Under the pieces are notes generated by a model. That model saw only the letters and a list, made by a program, of their open reading frames with translations. It was not told the origin of the DNA and did no database searches. 64,000 bases of DNA, from positions 2,455,001-2,519,000 of the forward strand of contig NZ_CP069127.1 in the NCBI RefSeq assembly GCF_016811915.1. The letters run 5' to 3'. The translations under genes were made by a program, and so were the position numbers. Numbering within the stretch: position 1 is the stretch's first letter; each line of letters starts with the position of its first letter. Positions 33,524 through 42,441 of the stretch are shown here, in pieces. Origin of the DNA: Brevibacillus choshinensis (GTDB lineage Bacteria > Bacillota > Bacilli > Brevibacillales > Brevibacillaceae).

Positions 33524-34116
33524 GTGGGCAAAAATGGGCAGTCGGAATTACGGGAGCGAGTGGAGCGATTTATGGCGTTCGGCTGGTGCAGGAGCTGCTT
33601 AGAGCCGGGCATATCGTTCATTTGATGATTACGGAGGCAGGCTGGCAGGTCTTTCACGACGAGCTCGATTGGGAGACAGACAACCGTCCTGCATTTCTTC
33701 AGGAAAAATTGCAGCAGGATTTACCTGGAGAACTGCACTACTGGGGATTGCGTGATTTTAATTGCCCAGCCGCGAGCGGTTCCTATCGCTGTGACGGCAT
33801 GATTGTGGTTCCGTGCTCGATGGGGACTGTCTCCGGTATCGCTCACGGGGCTTCCGGCAACCTGTTGGAGCGGGTGGCGGACGTGATGATTAAAGAAGGG
33901 CGACGGCTCGTCCTAGTCCCTCGTGAAACGCCGCTCAGTGCCATCCATCTGGAAAATATGCTCAAGCTGAGTCGACTGGGAGTCAAGATCGTGCCAGCGA
34001 TGCCTGGTTATTATCAAAAGCCGCAAACGATGGACGATCTGATCCATTTTGTTGTAGGAAAAGCTTTGGATGCAATCGATGTACCACACTCGCTGTTTCG
34101 GCGTTGGGGGGAATAA
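33520..34116 (+). CDS. UbiX-type flavin prenyltransferase
   Basis: A 198-residue flavoprotein of the UbiX/Pad1 family, which makes prenylated FMN for UbiD-type decarboxylases. The GITGASGAIYGVRL start, the VVPCSMGTVSGIAHG segment and RRLVLVPRETPLSAIHLENM are family signatures. In the futalosine route a UbiX-like/UbiD-like pair removes the ring carboxyl group; the UbiD-type partner is not in this window. It overlaps mqnP (ATGA) and lies just before mqnA. Confidence 0.9.
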   Translation: MSGQKWAVGITGASGAIYGVRLVQELLRAGHIVHLMITEAGWQVFHDELDWETDNRPAFLQEKLQQDLPGELHYWGLRDFNCPAASGSYRCDGMIVVPCSMGTVSGIAHGASGNLLERVADVMIKEGRRLVLVPRETPLSAIHLENMLKLSRLGVKIVPAMPGYYQKPQTMDDLIHFVVGKALDAIDVPHSLFRRWGE

Positions 34117-34121
34117 TTCGC

Positions 34122-34985
34122 ATGCAAAAGCCTTTGCGAATTGGACAGATCCTGTATACGAATGTACTTCCGGTCTATTTTTATTTTGATCAGGAGCGTT
34201 TTGAGGACCGTATCGATTTCATCCGCCAGGTTCCGGCCACATTGAATCTGGCCATGTCCCGTGGTGAGATCGATTTGGGACCGATTTCTTCCTTTAGCTA
34301 TGCAGAGCATGCCTCCCAGTACGTAGCGCTTTCGGATCTGTCCGTCAGCGCCAAGGGGAGAGTAGGCTCCCTTTTCTTATTCAGCAAAAAGCCGATCGAG
34401 CAGCTGAACGGGACAAAGATTGCGTTGACCAATACGTCCGCAACCACGGTCAACCTGCTGAAGATCATTCTTCGTAAGTTTTACGATTATGAGATTTCAT
34501 ACGTTACACAGGAGCCCGTTTTAGACAGAATGCTTCTGGATGCTGAAGCGGCTCTGCTGATTGGTGACGATGCGATTTTGGCCATGAGAAAGAAGGGAGA
34601 CCTCCACGTCTACGATCTGGGAGAGTTGTGGCACAGGTTCACCGGCTATTCCATGACGTTTGCGATCTGGGCTGTGCGCAAGCAAGTTTTGGCCGAGCAC
34701 AGCGCACTATTGGAAGAGGTGCATGCCTCCTTCCTGACGAGCAAAGAAATGACGAGAAAAAACCCCGGGCCTCTCATCGATTACGTCTCCACGCATTATG
34801 GTGGGGACAAGGAAGAATGGACCCGGTACTTTCAAGGCTTGCAGCATGATTTCGGCGACGAGCAGCGGATTGGACTCGAGTATTACTACCGATGCGCCGC
34901 GGAGCTGGGACTTCTACCGGCGCCAGCAACCGTCGACATCTGGCAGGCTGGTGGGCGGCAGACCAATACTACGTTGACGAGATAG
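34122..34985 (+). CDS. mqnA: Chorismate dehydratase MqnA (futalosine pathway)
   Basis: A 287-residue periplasmic-binding-protein-fold enzyme that dehydrates chorismate to 3-enolpyruvyl-benzoate, the first committed step of the futalosine route. The start LRIGQILYTNVLPVYFYF, GEIDLGPISSFSYA and the TNTSATTVNLLKIIL segment are characteristic. I use the ATG at 34122, ten bases after GGGGGGA; upstream codons overlap the previous gene. It lies between the UbiX-like gene and hepT. The mqnB, mqnC and mqnD genes are not in the window. Confidence 0.92.
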   Translation: MQKPLRIGQILYTNVLPVYFYFDQERFEDRIDFIRQVPATLNLAMSRGEIDLGPISSFSYAEHASQYVALSDLSVSAKGRVGSLFLFSKKPIEQLNGTKIALTNTSATTVNLLKIILRKFYDYEISYVTQEPVLDRMLLDAEAALLIGDDAILAMRKKGDLHVYDLGELWHRFTGYSMTFAIWAVRKQVLAEHSALLEEVHASFLTSKEMTRKNPGPLIDYVSTHYGGDKEEWTRYFQGLQHDFGDEQRIGLEYYYRCAAELGLLPAPATVDIWQAGGRQTNTTLTR

Positions 34986-34994
34986 GTGGAACGG

Positions 34995-35960
34995 ATGAAC
35001 CTAGTCGATATTTACTTCAAGATGAAAAAGGACGTCCAGTACATTGAAGATGAACTGGAAAAGTCGATTGATACAGACATGCGTGAGCTGAACCAATCCT
35101 CCACGCATCTTCTGAAGGCAGGGGGAAAACGGATTCGTCCTGTTTTCGTTCTGCTCGGGGGAAAATGGGGGGAGTATGATGTCAAGCGACTCAAGCATGT
35201 GGCAGTTCCACTCGAGCTCATCCATATGGCATCCCTCGTCCATGACGATGTAATCGATGATGCCGATAAGCGCCGCGGCAAGGATACCGTTCGGATGAAA
35301 TGGGACAACAAAGTGGCGATGTATGCAGGGGATTACATTTTTGCGCGGGCATTGGCAATCGCTGCTGAGCTTCCCATCCCCAAGCTGCATCAGATTCTTT
35401 CAAATGCCATGGTAGAGCTGTGCAAGGGTGAAATTGAACAAGTAAAAGACTTGAACAACTGGAATCAAAATTTCCGCACCTATTTGCGACGGATCAAACG
35501 CAAGACGGCGCTCTTGATCGCGATTAGCTGCCAGCTTGGGGCAGTGGCGAGCGGAGCGAGCGAAGAACTCATTCGGAAAATGTACTGGTATGGGTACAAC
35601 GTAGGCATGGCATTCCAGATCACGGATGATATCCTCGACTTCACGGGAACGGAGAAGCAGCTCGGCAAGCCTGCGGGAAGCGATCTTGTCCATGGAAACA
35701 TCACGCTGCCAGCGCTTTACACCGCCCACTTCGGACGCTCCCGTGACCGTTTCCAGAGCTGGATTCAAGAGCAGACATTCTGGGATCATGTCGATGAGGC
35801 GATTCAACTCGTCCGTTCCGATGAAGGGATCGCCTTCTCGCAGAAGCTGGCGGAACGATATATTGCCCGTGCACATGCGATTTTGGCCGATCTGCCGAAC
35901 AATCAAGCGAAGACTTCTTTGACGGGAATCGCTGATTTTATCGTAGAACGCAAATTTTAA
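34995..35960 (+). CDS. hepT: Heptaprenyl diphosphate synthase component II
   Basis: A 321-residue trans-prenyltransferase, the catalytic subunit that elongates farnesyl diphosphate with IPP. The two Asp-rich motifs are DDVIDD at residues 84-89 and DDILD at 211-215, and GGKRIRP is the conserved substrate motif. The ATG at 34995 lies behind AGGTGGA; a GTG at 34986 overlaps that site. Together with hepS it brackets the menG-mqnP-ubiX-mqnA genes. Confidence 0.93.
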   Translation: MNLVDIYFKMKKDVQYIEDELEKSIDTDMRELNQSSTHLLKAGGKRIRPVFVLLGGKWGEYDVKRLKHVAVPLELIHMASLVHDDVIDDADKRRGKDTVRMKWDNKVAMYAGDYIFARALAIAAELPIPKLHQILSNAMVELCKGEIEQVKDLNNWNQNFRTYLRRIKRKTALLIAISCQLGAVASGASEELIRKMYWYGYNVGMAFQITDDILDFTGTEKQLGKPAGSDLVHGNITLPALYTAHFGRSRDRFQSWIQEQTFWDHVDEAIQLVRSDEGIAFSQKLAERYIARAHAILADLPNNQAKTSLTGIADFIVERKF

Positions 35961-36064
35961 TGGTTTTTTAACCGTGTGACTGTTGCTTGACCCCTTTTCT
36001 TTTGATAAAATTTTCGTTGGTGTGGGATACACCAATACATAGCTCTAATGGAGGCATACTTACA

Positions 36065-36508
36065 ATGGAAAAAACATTCCTTATGGTAAAACCAGACGGC
36101 GTACAACGTAACCTGATCGGGGAAATCGTTTCCCGTTTTGAGAAAAAAGGATATCAACTGGTAGGCGCGAAGCTGATGACCGTTAGCCGCGAACTGGCTG
36201 AAGAGCATTATGCAGAACACAAAGAGCGTCCTTTCTTCGGTGAACTGGTAGACTTCATCACTTCCGGTCCGGTATTCGCTATGGTATGGCAAGGTAACAA
36301 CGTGATCACAACTGCTCGCGCGATGATGGGCAAAACAAACCCAGTAGACGCAGCTTCCGGAACCATCCGCGGCGATTTCGCTACTTCCGTTGGCATGAAC
36401 ATCATCCACGGTTCCGATTCTCCAGAAAGCGCTGAGCGTGAAATCGGTCTCTGGTTCTCCGCTGACGAAGTTCTTTCTTTCGAAAAAACGATCCAACGCT
36501 GGATCTAA
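36065..36508 (+). CDS. ndk: Nucleoside diphosphate kinase
   Basis: A 147-residue enzyme that equilibrates NTP pools by a phospho-histidine intermediate. The start [14 protein letters not shown] and the active-site segment [20 protein letters not shown] are diagnostic. TGGAGGC precedes the ATG at 36065. It has biased codons, and a strong terminator follows. Confidence 0.96.
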   Translation: MEKTFLMVKPDGVQRNLIGEIVSRFEKKGYQLVGAKLMTVSRELAEEHYAEHKERPFFGELVDFITSGPVFAMVWQGNNVITTARAMMGKTNPVDAASGTIRGDFATSVGMNIIHGSDSPESAEREIGLWFSADEVLSFEKTIQRWI

Positions 36509-36515
36509 GAAGCAC

Positions 36516-36549
36516 CCTTCAAAAACCCCGGTTACGGGGTTTTTTTCAT
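36516..36549 (+). terminator. Rho-independent terminator
   Basis: AAAAACCCCG pairs with CGGGGTTTTT around a GTTA loop, followed by more T residues, after ndk. Confidence 0.9.
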
Positions 36550-36636
36550 TTTTTCGTCATAATCCCCGTAAAAGCAAGATAGGAATTTGACGAAAATTAG
36601 CGAATCAAGAAGAGGTCAAGCTGTGAAAGGGAGTAG

Positions 36637-37416
<780 letters not shown>

Positions 37417-37496
37417 TTCCTTGCTATTGGGTATATCTCTGCCCTTTTTTCCCAAGAATAGAAATACCAATGTTCAGTTCTTTCAGGGGGCAGCAG

Positions 37497-37663
37497 ATGG
37501 ATAAACACAAGGTCATTGAAGCATATCGCCGAGGTCTCATCACACTTCAAGAGTGCGGGCAAATTTTGGGGCAGATAAGACGCAGCTGGATGATCTGCTC
37601 CGAGTGGATCACTCCCGCCAACCGCTGGGTTCCAATCCCTTTTTAATCGTTGATCATTTTTGA
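37497..37663 (+). pseudogene. Small gene with a one-base frameshift
   Basis: The frame opens with ATG at 37497 behind CAGGGGG and reads MDKHKVIEAYRRGLITLQEC then GQILG; it continues in frame as a poorly protein-like tail to a stop near 37646. If one G is added to the GGGG run at 37568-37571, the reading shifts into a frame giving DKTQLDDLLRVDHS and on to PFLIVDHF, ending at a TGA at 37661-37663, a natural 55-residue protein. This suggests a recent frameshift or a sequence error in the homopolymer. The start resembles small regulatory peptides of Bacillales that I cannot name. Confidence 0.5.
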
Positions 37664-37877
37664 ATCAGCGTCACGACGACATGCAGCGCTTCTCCATGGC
37701 GGAGGGGCGTTTTTCCTGTAAATGGCCAGGAAATCAATCCGTTTGTGACTTTAGTATTTCCACGACGTAATAGGTATGATATTATAGCGCTTAAAAGTGA
37801 TAAAGGACAGCGTCCCGATCTGAGAGAGTATAAGGAACTGGGGATAGTGCTGCCTGGAGGATGGAGGAAGCGAGAAC

Positions 37878-39038
37878 ATGCGTTACTTGACAGCAGGAGA
37901 ATCTCACGGACCGCAGTTGACGGCGATCATTGAAGGTGTACCGAGCAATTTGCCCATTTCCGTTGAGGCCATTAACGAGCAATTGGCACGACGCCAAAAG
38001 GGACACGGTCGTGGAAGAAGGATGCAAATTGAAAAGGACCAGGTGAAAATCCTCTCTGGCGTACGCCATGGCTATACGACGGGAGCCCCGATTACACTGG
38101 TCGTGGAAAATAAAGATTGGGCGCATTGGCAAGGAATCATGAGTGCGGAGCCAGTAGAAGGGGCAGAGGAAAAACGCCGCGTATCTCGCCCGCGTCCTGG
38201 TCATGCGGATCTGAACGGTGCGATCAAATATCATCAACGCGATATGCGAAATATTCTGGAACGTTCCAGTGCACGCGAGACAGCGATCCGTGTAGCAGTG
38301 GGGGCTGTCGCTCGTCAGTTGCTCGGAGCGTTCGGGATTCGTCTGGGTGGGCAAGTCCTGCAAATTAACGAAGTGGTGGCAAAGCGTGAAAACGTAACCC
38401 TCGATGAACTGATTGCTCGTACGGAAGAGTCACCGGTTCGTTGCTTGGATAAAGAAGCGGAACAACGCATGATGGCTGCTATCGATAAAGCCAAGGAAGA
38501 CGGGGATTCTCTGGGGGGCATCGTAGAGGTCATCGTGGAAGGAGTACCGATCGGTCTCGGTTCTCATGTCCAATGGGATCGCAAGCTCGACGGACGTTTG
38601 GCACAGGCAATCATGAGCATCCAAGCCTTCAAAGGCGTAGAGATCGGCATTGGGTTTGAAGCGGCTGGTCTGGCAGGTTCTCAAGTTCACGATGAAATCG
38701 TCTGGAGCGAAGAGTCAGGCTACAGCCGTAAATCCAATCGTGCAGGCGGTCTGGAAGGCGGAATGACGACAGGAATGCCGGTAGTTGTTCGTGGTGTGAT
38801 GAAGCCGATTCCGACTTTGTACAAGCCGCTGATGAGTGTGGACATCGACTCGAGAGAAGCGTTCTCGGCTAGCATTGAACGCTCTGACAGCTGTGCGGTC
38901 CCTGCAGCGAGCGTTGTCGCAGAGGCTGTCGTAGCATGGGAGATCGCAAATGCCATGTGCGAGAAGTTCCCGTCTGATTCGATGGATGACATGCTGGAGA
39001 ATGTACGCCAATACCGTGAATACACGGAGAAATTCTAA
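37878..39038 (+). CDS. aroC: Chorismate synthase
   Basis: A 386-residue FMN-dependent enzyme (AroF in B. subtilis naming) that makes chorismate from EPSP. The N-terminal [27 protein letters not shown] and [16 protein letters not shown] segments are family signatures, and [18 protein letters not shown] is conserved. ATGGAGGA precedes the ATG. Its last base is the first base of aroB, showing tight coupling. Confidence 0.96.
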   Translation: MRYLTAGESHGPQLTAIIEGVPSNLPISVEAINEQLARRQKGHGRGRRMQIEKDQVKILSGVRHGYTTGAPITLVVENKDWAHWQGIMSAEPVEGAEEKRRVSRPRPGHADLNGAIKYHQRDMRNILERSSARETAIRVAVGAVARQLLGAFGIRLGGQVLQINEVVAKRENVTLDELIARTEESPVRCLDKEAEQRMMAAIDKAKEDGDSLGGIVEVIVEGVPIGLGSHVQWDRKLDGRLAQAIMSIQAFKGVEIGIGFEAAGLAGSQVHDEIVWSEESGYSRKSNRAGGLEGGMTTGMPVVVRGVMKPIPTLYKPLMSVDIDSREAFSASIERSDSCAVPAASVVAEAVVAWEIANAMCEKFPSDSMDDMLENVRQYREYTEKF

Positions 39039-40141
39039 TGAAACACGAGACCCTGACTGTAGAATTGGGAGAACGTTCATATCCCATCGTGATTGGGGAA
39101 GGTTTGCTGCAGCAAGCACCGAAGCTTCTGCAGCAAGCAGGAGTCTCCTCCAAGAGCCAATTGTTGATAGTGACCGATGAACATGTGGCCAGTCATTACT
39201 TGCAGCCGCTGCTGGATGCTTTGGCACAGGCTGGCTACCGAGCATCGGCGAGCGTGATCGCTGCCGGGGAACAATCCAAGAGTCTGGCCGTTTATGAGCG
39301 CATCATGACGGAGGCCATCCAGGCAGGGCTGGATCGCAAATCGGCGGTTTTGGCACTGGGTGGCGGCGTTGTCGGAGATTTAGCTGGTTTTGTAGCAGCT
39401 ACGTATATGCGCGGGATTGATTTTGTCCAGCTTCCTACGACGCTGCTCGCACACGACAGCTCTGTCGGCGGCAAGGTCGCGATCAACCATCCGTTGGGGA
39501 AAAATCTGATCGGTGCCTTTCATCAGCCGCGTGTCGTTATTTATGATACGTCTGCACTTCACTCTCTCCCGAAAAGGGAAGTGGCTGCAGGTTTCGCAGA
39601 GGTGGTCAAGCACGGCTTGATCTCGGATGAAGCCTTTGTGGATTGGTTGGAGGAACACGCCGACCGTCTATGGGAGCTGGATTCAGAATTGTTGGCAAAA
39701 GCCATCCATCGGGGATGTGCTGTCAAAGCAGCAATCGTCTCCGAGGATGAAACCGAGCAAGGAAAACGGGCACTGCTCAACCTCGGACATACTTTTGGAC
39801 ATGCGTTCGAGGCATTGAGCGCTTATTCTGTCTTGAACCACGGGGAGGCAATCTCCATCGGCATGTGCCTCGCTGCAAAGGTAGCGGAGCGAATCGGAAT
39901 GGCGGATCAGGGAGTATACGAGCGGACAAAGCGTGTGCTGCGTCTCTACCACCTCCCTACGGAGTGGCCAGGGGATCTCACACCTGAGGCTGTCCTGGAA
40001 GCGATGAAGCGTGATAAGAAAACGGTTGGCGGCAAGCTCGCTTTGGTATTGCCGCGAGCGATAGGTCAAGTCGAAGTAGTGAAAGACATCGACGAAGAGA
40101 TCATATTGAAAGTGATGAGAGAAGAAGTGGAGGCAAAGTAA
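39038..40141 (+). CDS. aroB: 3-dehydroquinate synthase
   Basis: A 367-residue NAD- and metal-dependent enzyme of the second shikimate step. The NAD-binding GGGVVGDLAGFVAATYMRG, the substrate region TTLLAHDSSVGGKVAINHP and the metal histidines in NLGHTFGHAFE are visible. It overlaps aroC and aroH by one base each, so the three genes form one translation-coupled unit. Confidence 0.96.
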   Translation: MKHETLTVELGERSYPIVIGEGLLQQAPKLLQQAGVSSKSQLLIVTDEHVASHYLQPLLDALAQAGYRASASVIAAGEQSKSLAVYERIMTEAIQAGLDRKSAVLALGGGVVGDLAGFVAATYMRGIDFVQLPTTLLAHDSSVGGKVAINHPLGKNLIGAFHQPRVVIYDTSALHSLPKREVAAGFAEVVKHGLISDEAFVDWLEEHADRLWELDSELLAKAIHRGCAVKAAIVSEDETEQGKRALLNLGHTFGHAFEALSAYSVLNHGEAISIGMCLAAKVAERIGMADQGVYERTKRVLRLYHLPTEWPGDLTPEAVLEAMKRDKKTVGGKLALVLPRAIGQVEVVKDIDEEIILKVMREEVEAK

Positions 40142-40515
40142 TGGGCATGCGTGGAATCAGAGGAGCAATTACAGTGGAGGCGGACACACGAGAAGAAATC
40201 GTCTCCTCGACAAAATGGCTGCTGGAAGAAATGGTCAGCCGAAATGACATCATACCAGAAGACATTGCGAGCGTCATCATTACGACGACGGAAGATCTCA
40301 ATTCGACGTTCCCTGCACAGGCAGCACGTTTGCTTGATGGCGATGGCTGGCAGTACGTTCCCCTCATGTGCGCACGGGAAATTCCGGTACCAGGCGGTTT
40401 GCCGCTCTGTGTGCGAGTGATGATGCATGTCAATACAGGCAAAACGGCGAAAGAGATTCAGCACGTTTTCCTGCGGGATGCAGTCAAGCTTCGTCCTGAT
40501 CTGACAAATCGGTAG
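40141..40515 (+). CDS. aroH: Chorismate mutase, AroH type
   Basis: A 124-residue monofunctional chorismate mutase that makes prephenate. MRGIRGAITVEADT at the start and VPLMCAREIPVPGGLPLCVRVMMHVNT near the end hold the active-site Arg and Glu residues of the trimeric AroH fold. Its stop is directly followed by the -35 box of the trp promoter. Confidence 0.95.
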   Translation: MGMRGIRGAITVEADTREEIVSSTKWLLEEMVSRNDIIPEDIASVIITTTEDLNSTFPAQAARLLDGDGWQYVPLMCAREIPVPGGLPLCVRVMMHVNTGKTAKEIQHVFLRDAVKLRPDLTNR

Positions 40516-40544
40516 TTGACATTATGGGCGCTCTCTTTTACGAT
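40516..40544 (+). promoter_or_regulatory. Sigma-A promoter of the trp operon
   Basis: TTGACA (40516-40521) and TACGAT (40539-40544) are 17 bases apart, right after aroH. A nine-base perfect inverted repeat GGCGCTCTC/GAGAGCGCC (40527-40535 and 40554-40562) flanks the -10 box and could be an operator or a hairpin in read-through RNA. Transcription would start near 40551. Confidence 0.65.
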
Positions 40545-40618
40545 AAGTGAAACGAGAGCGCCTCGTTTACCGAGCAGGAATTGATAAGCGATATGCATAT
40601 GAATTCCAGAGTATTTTT

Positions 40619-40640
40619 ACCGGTCTTAGAGTATTACCGG
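40619..40640 (+). promoter_or_regulatory. 5' stem-loop of the trp leader
   Basis: CCGGT (40620-40624) pairs with ACCGG (40636-40640) and lies directly upstream of the TRAP triplets. B. subtilis also has a stem-loop at this place in its trp leader that assists TRAP binding. Confidence 0.5.
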
Positions 40641-40644
40641 CTGA

Positions 40645-40696
40645 GAGCAGAGCAAGTAGAGCAGAGTTGAGATGAGTTAGGTTGAGGAGAGAAGAG
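40645..40696 (+). promoter_or_regulatory. TRAP binding site (eleven triplets)
   Basis: GAG triplets start at 40645, 40650, 40659, 40664, 40669, 40674, 40684, 40689 and 40694, with AAG at 40654 and TAG at 40678 filling the two gaps, so eleven triplets lie on a pitch of four to six bases. This is the pattern bound by the 11-subunit TRAP ring, whose gene mtrB is at 30057. The site lies between the trp promoter and the intrinsic terminator at 40724-40748. Confidence 0.85.
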
Positions 40697-40748
40697 CAGG
40701 CTGGGTATAGTTGTACGCCCAATCCAGTGCTCGCACTGGTTTTTTTTA
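40697..40748 (+). terminator. trp leader attenuator (terminator and candidate antiterminator)
   Basis: CCAGTG (40724-40729) pairs with CACTGG (40734-40739) around a CTCG loop, followed by eight T residues. Upstream, CTGGG (40701-40705) can pair with CCCA or CCAG at 40718-40727, which would take the left arm of the terminator; this is a candidate antiterminator that TRAP binding would disrupt. The antiterminator is inferred by eye. Confidence 0.75.
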
Positions 40749-40926
40749 TGAAAAACCAATTTTTGTTTTTCATAAAATAAGTTCGTGGCCCGAGTGGTCA
40801 CCAAGTACCGGCTCCTGCCGTTACTTGCATAGCATTTCTCCCCCTACCTCTCGCTCTAGACAGCGGGCAGGGAAGAGCGCGGGCTAGCACCGTTCTTTTC
40901 TTTCCCCCAAAAGGAGATGAGAGTCC
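40749..40926 (+). promoter_or_regulatory. Distal trp leader
   Basis: About 180 bases between the attenuator and trpE hold no gene. A pyrimidine-rich stretch (about 40846-40860, TTCTCCCCCTACCTCTCG) is complementary in part to GAG-rich RNA and to the trpE ribosome site AAAGGAGATGAG. A translation-control hairpin such as that of B. subtilis trpE is possible but not shown. Confidence 0.3.
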
Positions 40927-42441
40927 ATGAATTACCCCTCCCTGGCCGAGGTACAATCCCTATCGGCTTCGTATTCCCTTATTCCTGTAAGTATGACTTT
41001 ACTGGCTGATCATGAAACGCCGATTCGCCTGTATCAAAAACTGCGGACAAGCGACTCGTTCCTTCTGGAAAGCGTGGAAGGCGGAGCGAGATGGGCGCGA
41101 TTTTCGTTTATCGGCATGAATCCCTTTCAAATTGTCGAAGCAAAAGGTGAAGACATCACAGTGATTCATCGCAACGGTGAACGCTCGGTCCATCAAGGAA
41201 ATCCTGTCAATTTTCTGCGGGAACAAGCAGATCGCTTCAAAAGTCCAAAGCTGCCCCGATTCCCTCGCCTGAGTGGCGGAGCGGTAGGATTTTTCGGATA
41301 TAATACCCTCCGTTATTTTGAGAACCTGCCTGCGCATCGGGTAGAGCCGCTCCGCGTACCGGATATGCGCTTCTTGTTCGTCGATGAGATGATCGCCTTT
41401 GATCATCTGAAGCAGGAAATCCAGTTGATCGTCAATGTGCATGTGCAGGAAGGCGACACGCTGACTGACATTGCCCGAAAATACGAGCAAGTCTGTGAAC
41501 GGCTGGAAGAGCTTGCAGCCAAAGTGAGCGCCCCCTACCAGGAAAACCGCCGAATTCAGGTAGCGGCTCATGAGCCGGCGCCGCTCTCCGTAGAGCCCAA
41601 CATGACGCAAGAGCAATATGAAGGCATGGTCCAGACTGCAAAAGAATACATCGCAGCAGGTGATATCTTCCAGGTGGTTCTCTCGCAGCGTTTCTCCGTG
41701 AAGACAGAAGTTGATCCCTTTGCCGTGTACCGACTGCTGCGCACCCTGAATCCCTCCCCGTACATGTACTACCTGGAATATGAGGGGGAAACCATCGTGG
41801 GGACTTCACCCGAGCTGCTGGTACGGGTAGAAGATGAAAAAGTGGAGATGCGCCCGATCGCTGGCACTCGAAGACGTGGCGCGACGCCACAGGAAGACGA
41901 GCTGCTCGCCGCTGACCTGCTCGCGGACGACAAGGAACGAGCCGAGCATTACATGCTGCTCGATCTCGGGCGCAACGATGTAGGAAAAGTCTCCTCCTAC
42001 GGCAGTGTGAAAGTAGAAGAAGCACTGGTGATCGAAAACTACTCACACGTTATGCACATGGTCTCTCATGTCACTGGTAAACTCCGCGAAGGACTGCATG
42101 CCTTCGACGCACTGCTCTCCGCATTTCCGGCTGGAACCGTATCGGGATCCCCAAAGCTTCGTGCCATGGAGATCATCGCTGAGCTGGAGCCGGATGCTCG
42201 CCATTTGTATGCCGGTGCGATCGGGTACATTTCCTTCGATGGCTCGCTCGACAGCTGCATCACGATTCGCACGCTGTTCTTCCAGGACGGATACGCGCAT
42301 GTACAGGCGGGTGCGGGAATCGTCGCAGATTCCATCCCGGCGAATGAGTATCAGGAGACCATCAACAAAGCCGCTGCCATGATCACTGCTCTGGAAAAAG
42401 CGGAACAGCTCTTCTCACGCAAGGAGGAATTGACATGCTAA
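40927..42441 (+). CDS. trpE: Anthranilate synthase component I
   Basis: A 504-residue enzyme that converts chorismate and ammonia to anthranilate. The N-terminal tryptophan site LLESVEGGARWARFSFIG and C-terminal catalytic blocks AGDIFQVVLSQRF, RPIAGTRRRG, HMVSHVTGKL, FPAGTVSGSPK and QAGAGIVADS are clear. There is no trpG in the operon, so ammonia must come from a PabA-type amidotransferase encoded elsewhere, as in B. subtilis. Start behind AAAGGAGATGAG. It overlaps trpD by seven bases. Confidence 0.96.
   Translation: MNYPSLAEVQSLSASYSLIPVSMTLLADHETPIRLYQKLRTSDSFLLESVEGGARWARFSFIGMNPFQIVEAKGEDITVIHRNGERSVHQGNPVNFLREQADRFKSPKLPRFPRLSGGAVGFFGYNTLRYFENLPAHRVEPLRVPDMRFLFVDEMIAFDHLKQEIQLIVNVHVQEGDTLTDIARKYEQVCERLEELAAKVSAPYQENRRIQVAAHEPAPLSVEPNMTQEQYEGMVQTAKEYIAAGDIFQVVLSQRFSVKTEVDPFAVYRLLRTLNPSPYMYYLEYEGETIVGTSPELLVRVEDEKVEMRPIAGTRRRGATPQEDELLAADLLADDKERAEHYMLLDLGRNDVGKVSSYGSVKVEEALVIENYSHVMHMVSHVTGKLREGLHAFDALLSAFPAGTVSGSPKLRAMEIIAELEPDARHLYAGAIGYISFDGSLDSCITIRTLFFQDGYAHVQAGAGIVADSIPANEYQETINKAAAMITALEKAEQLFSRKEELTC

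Noticed and set aside
37818..37877. GAG/TAG triplets before aroC as a second TRAP site
   Set aside because: There are only five or six triplets with irregular spacing, too few for a TRAP ring.
40516..40926. T-box leader before trpE
   Set aside because: No T-box sequence or specifier-loop arrangement is visible, while the triplet array and mtrB support TRAP control.
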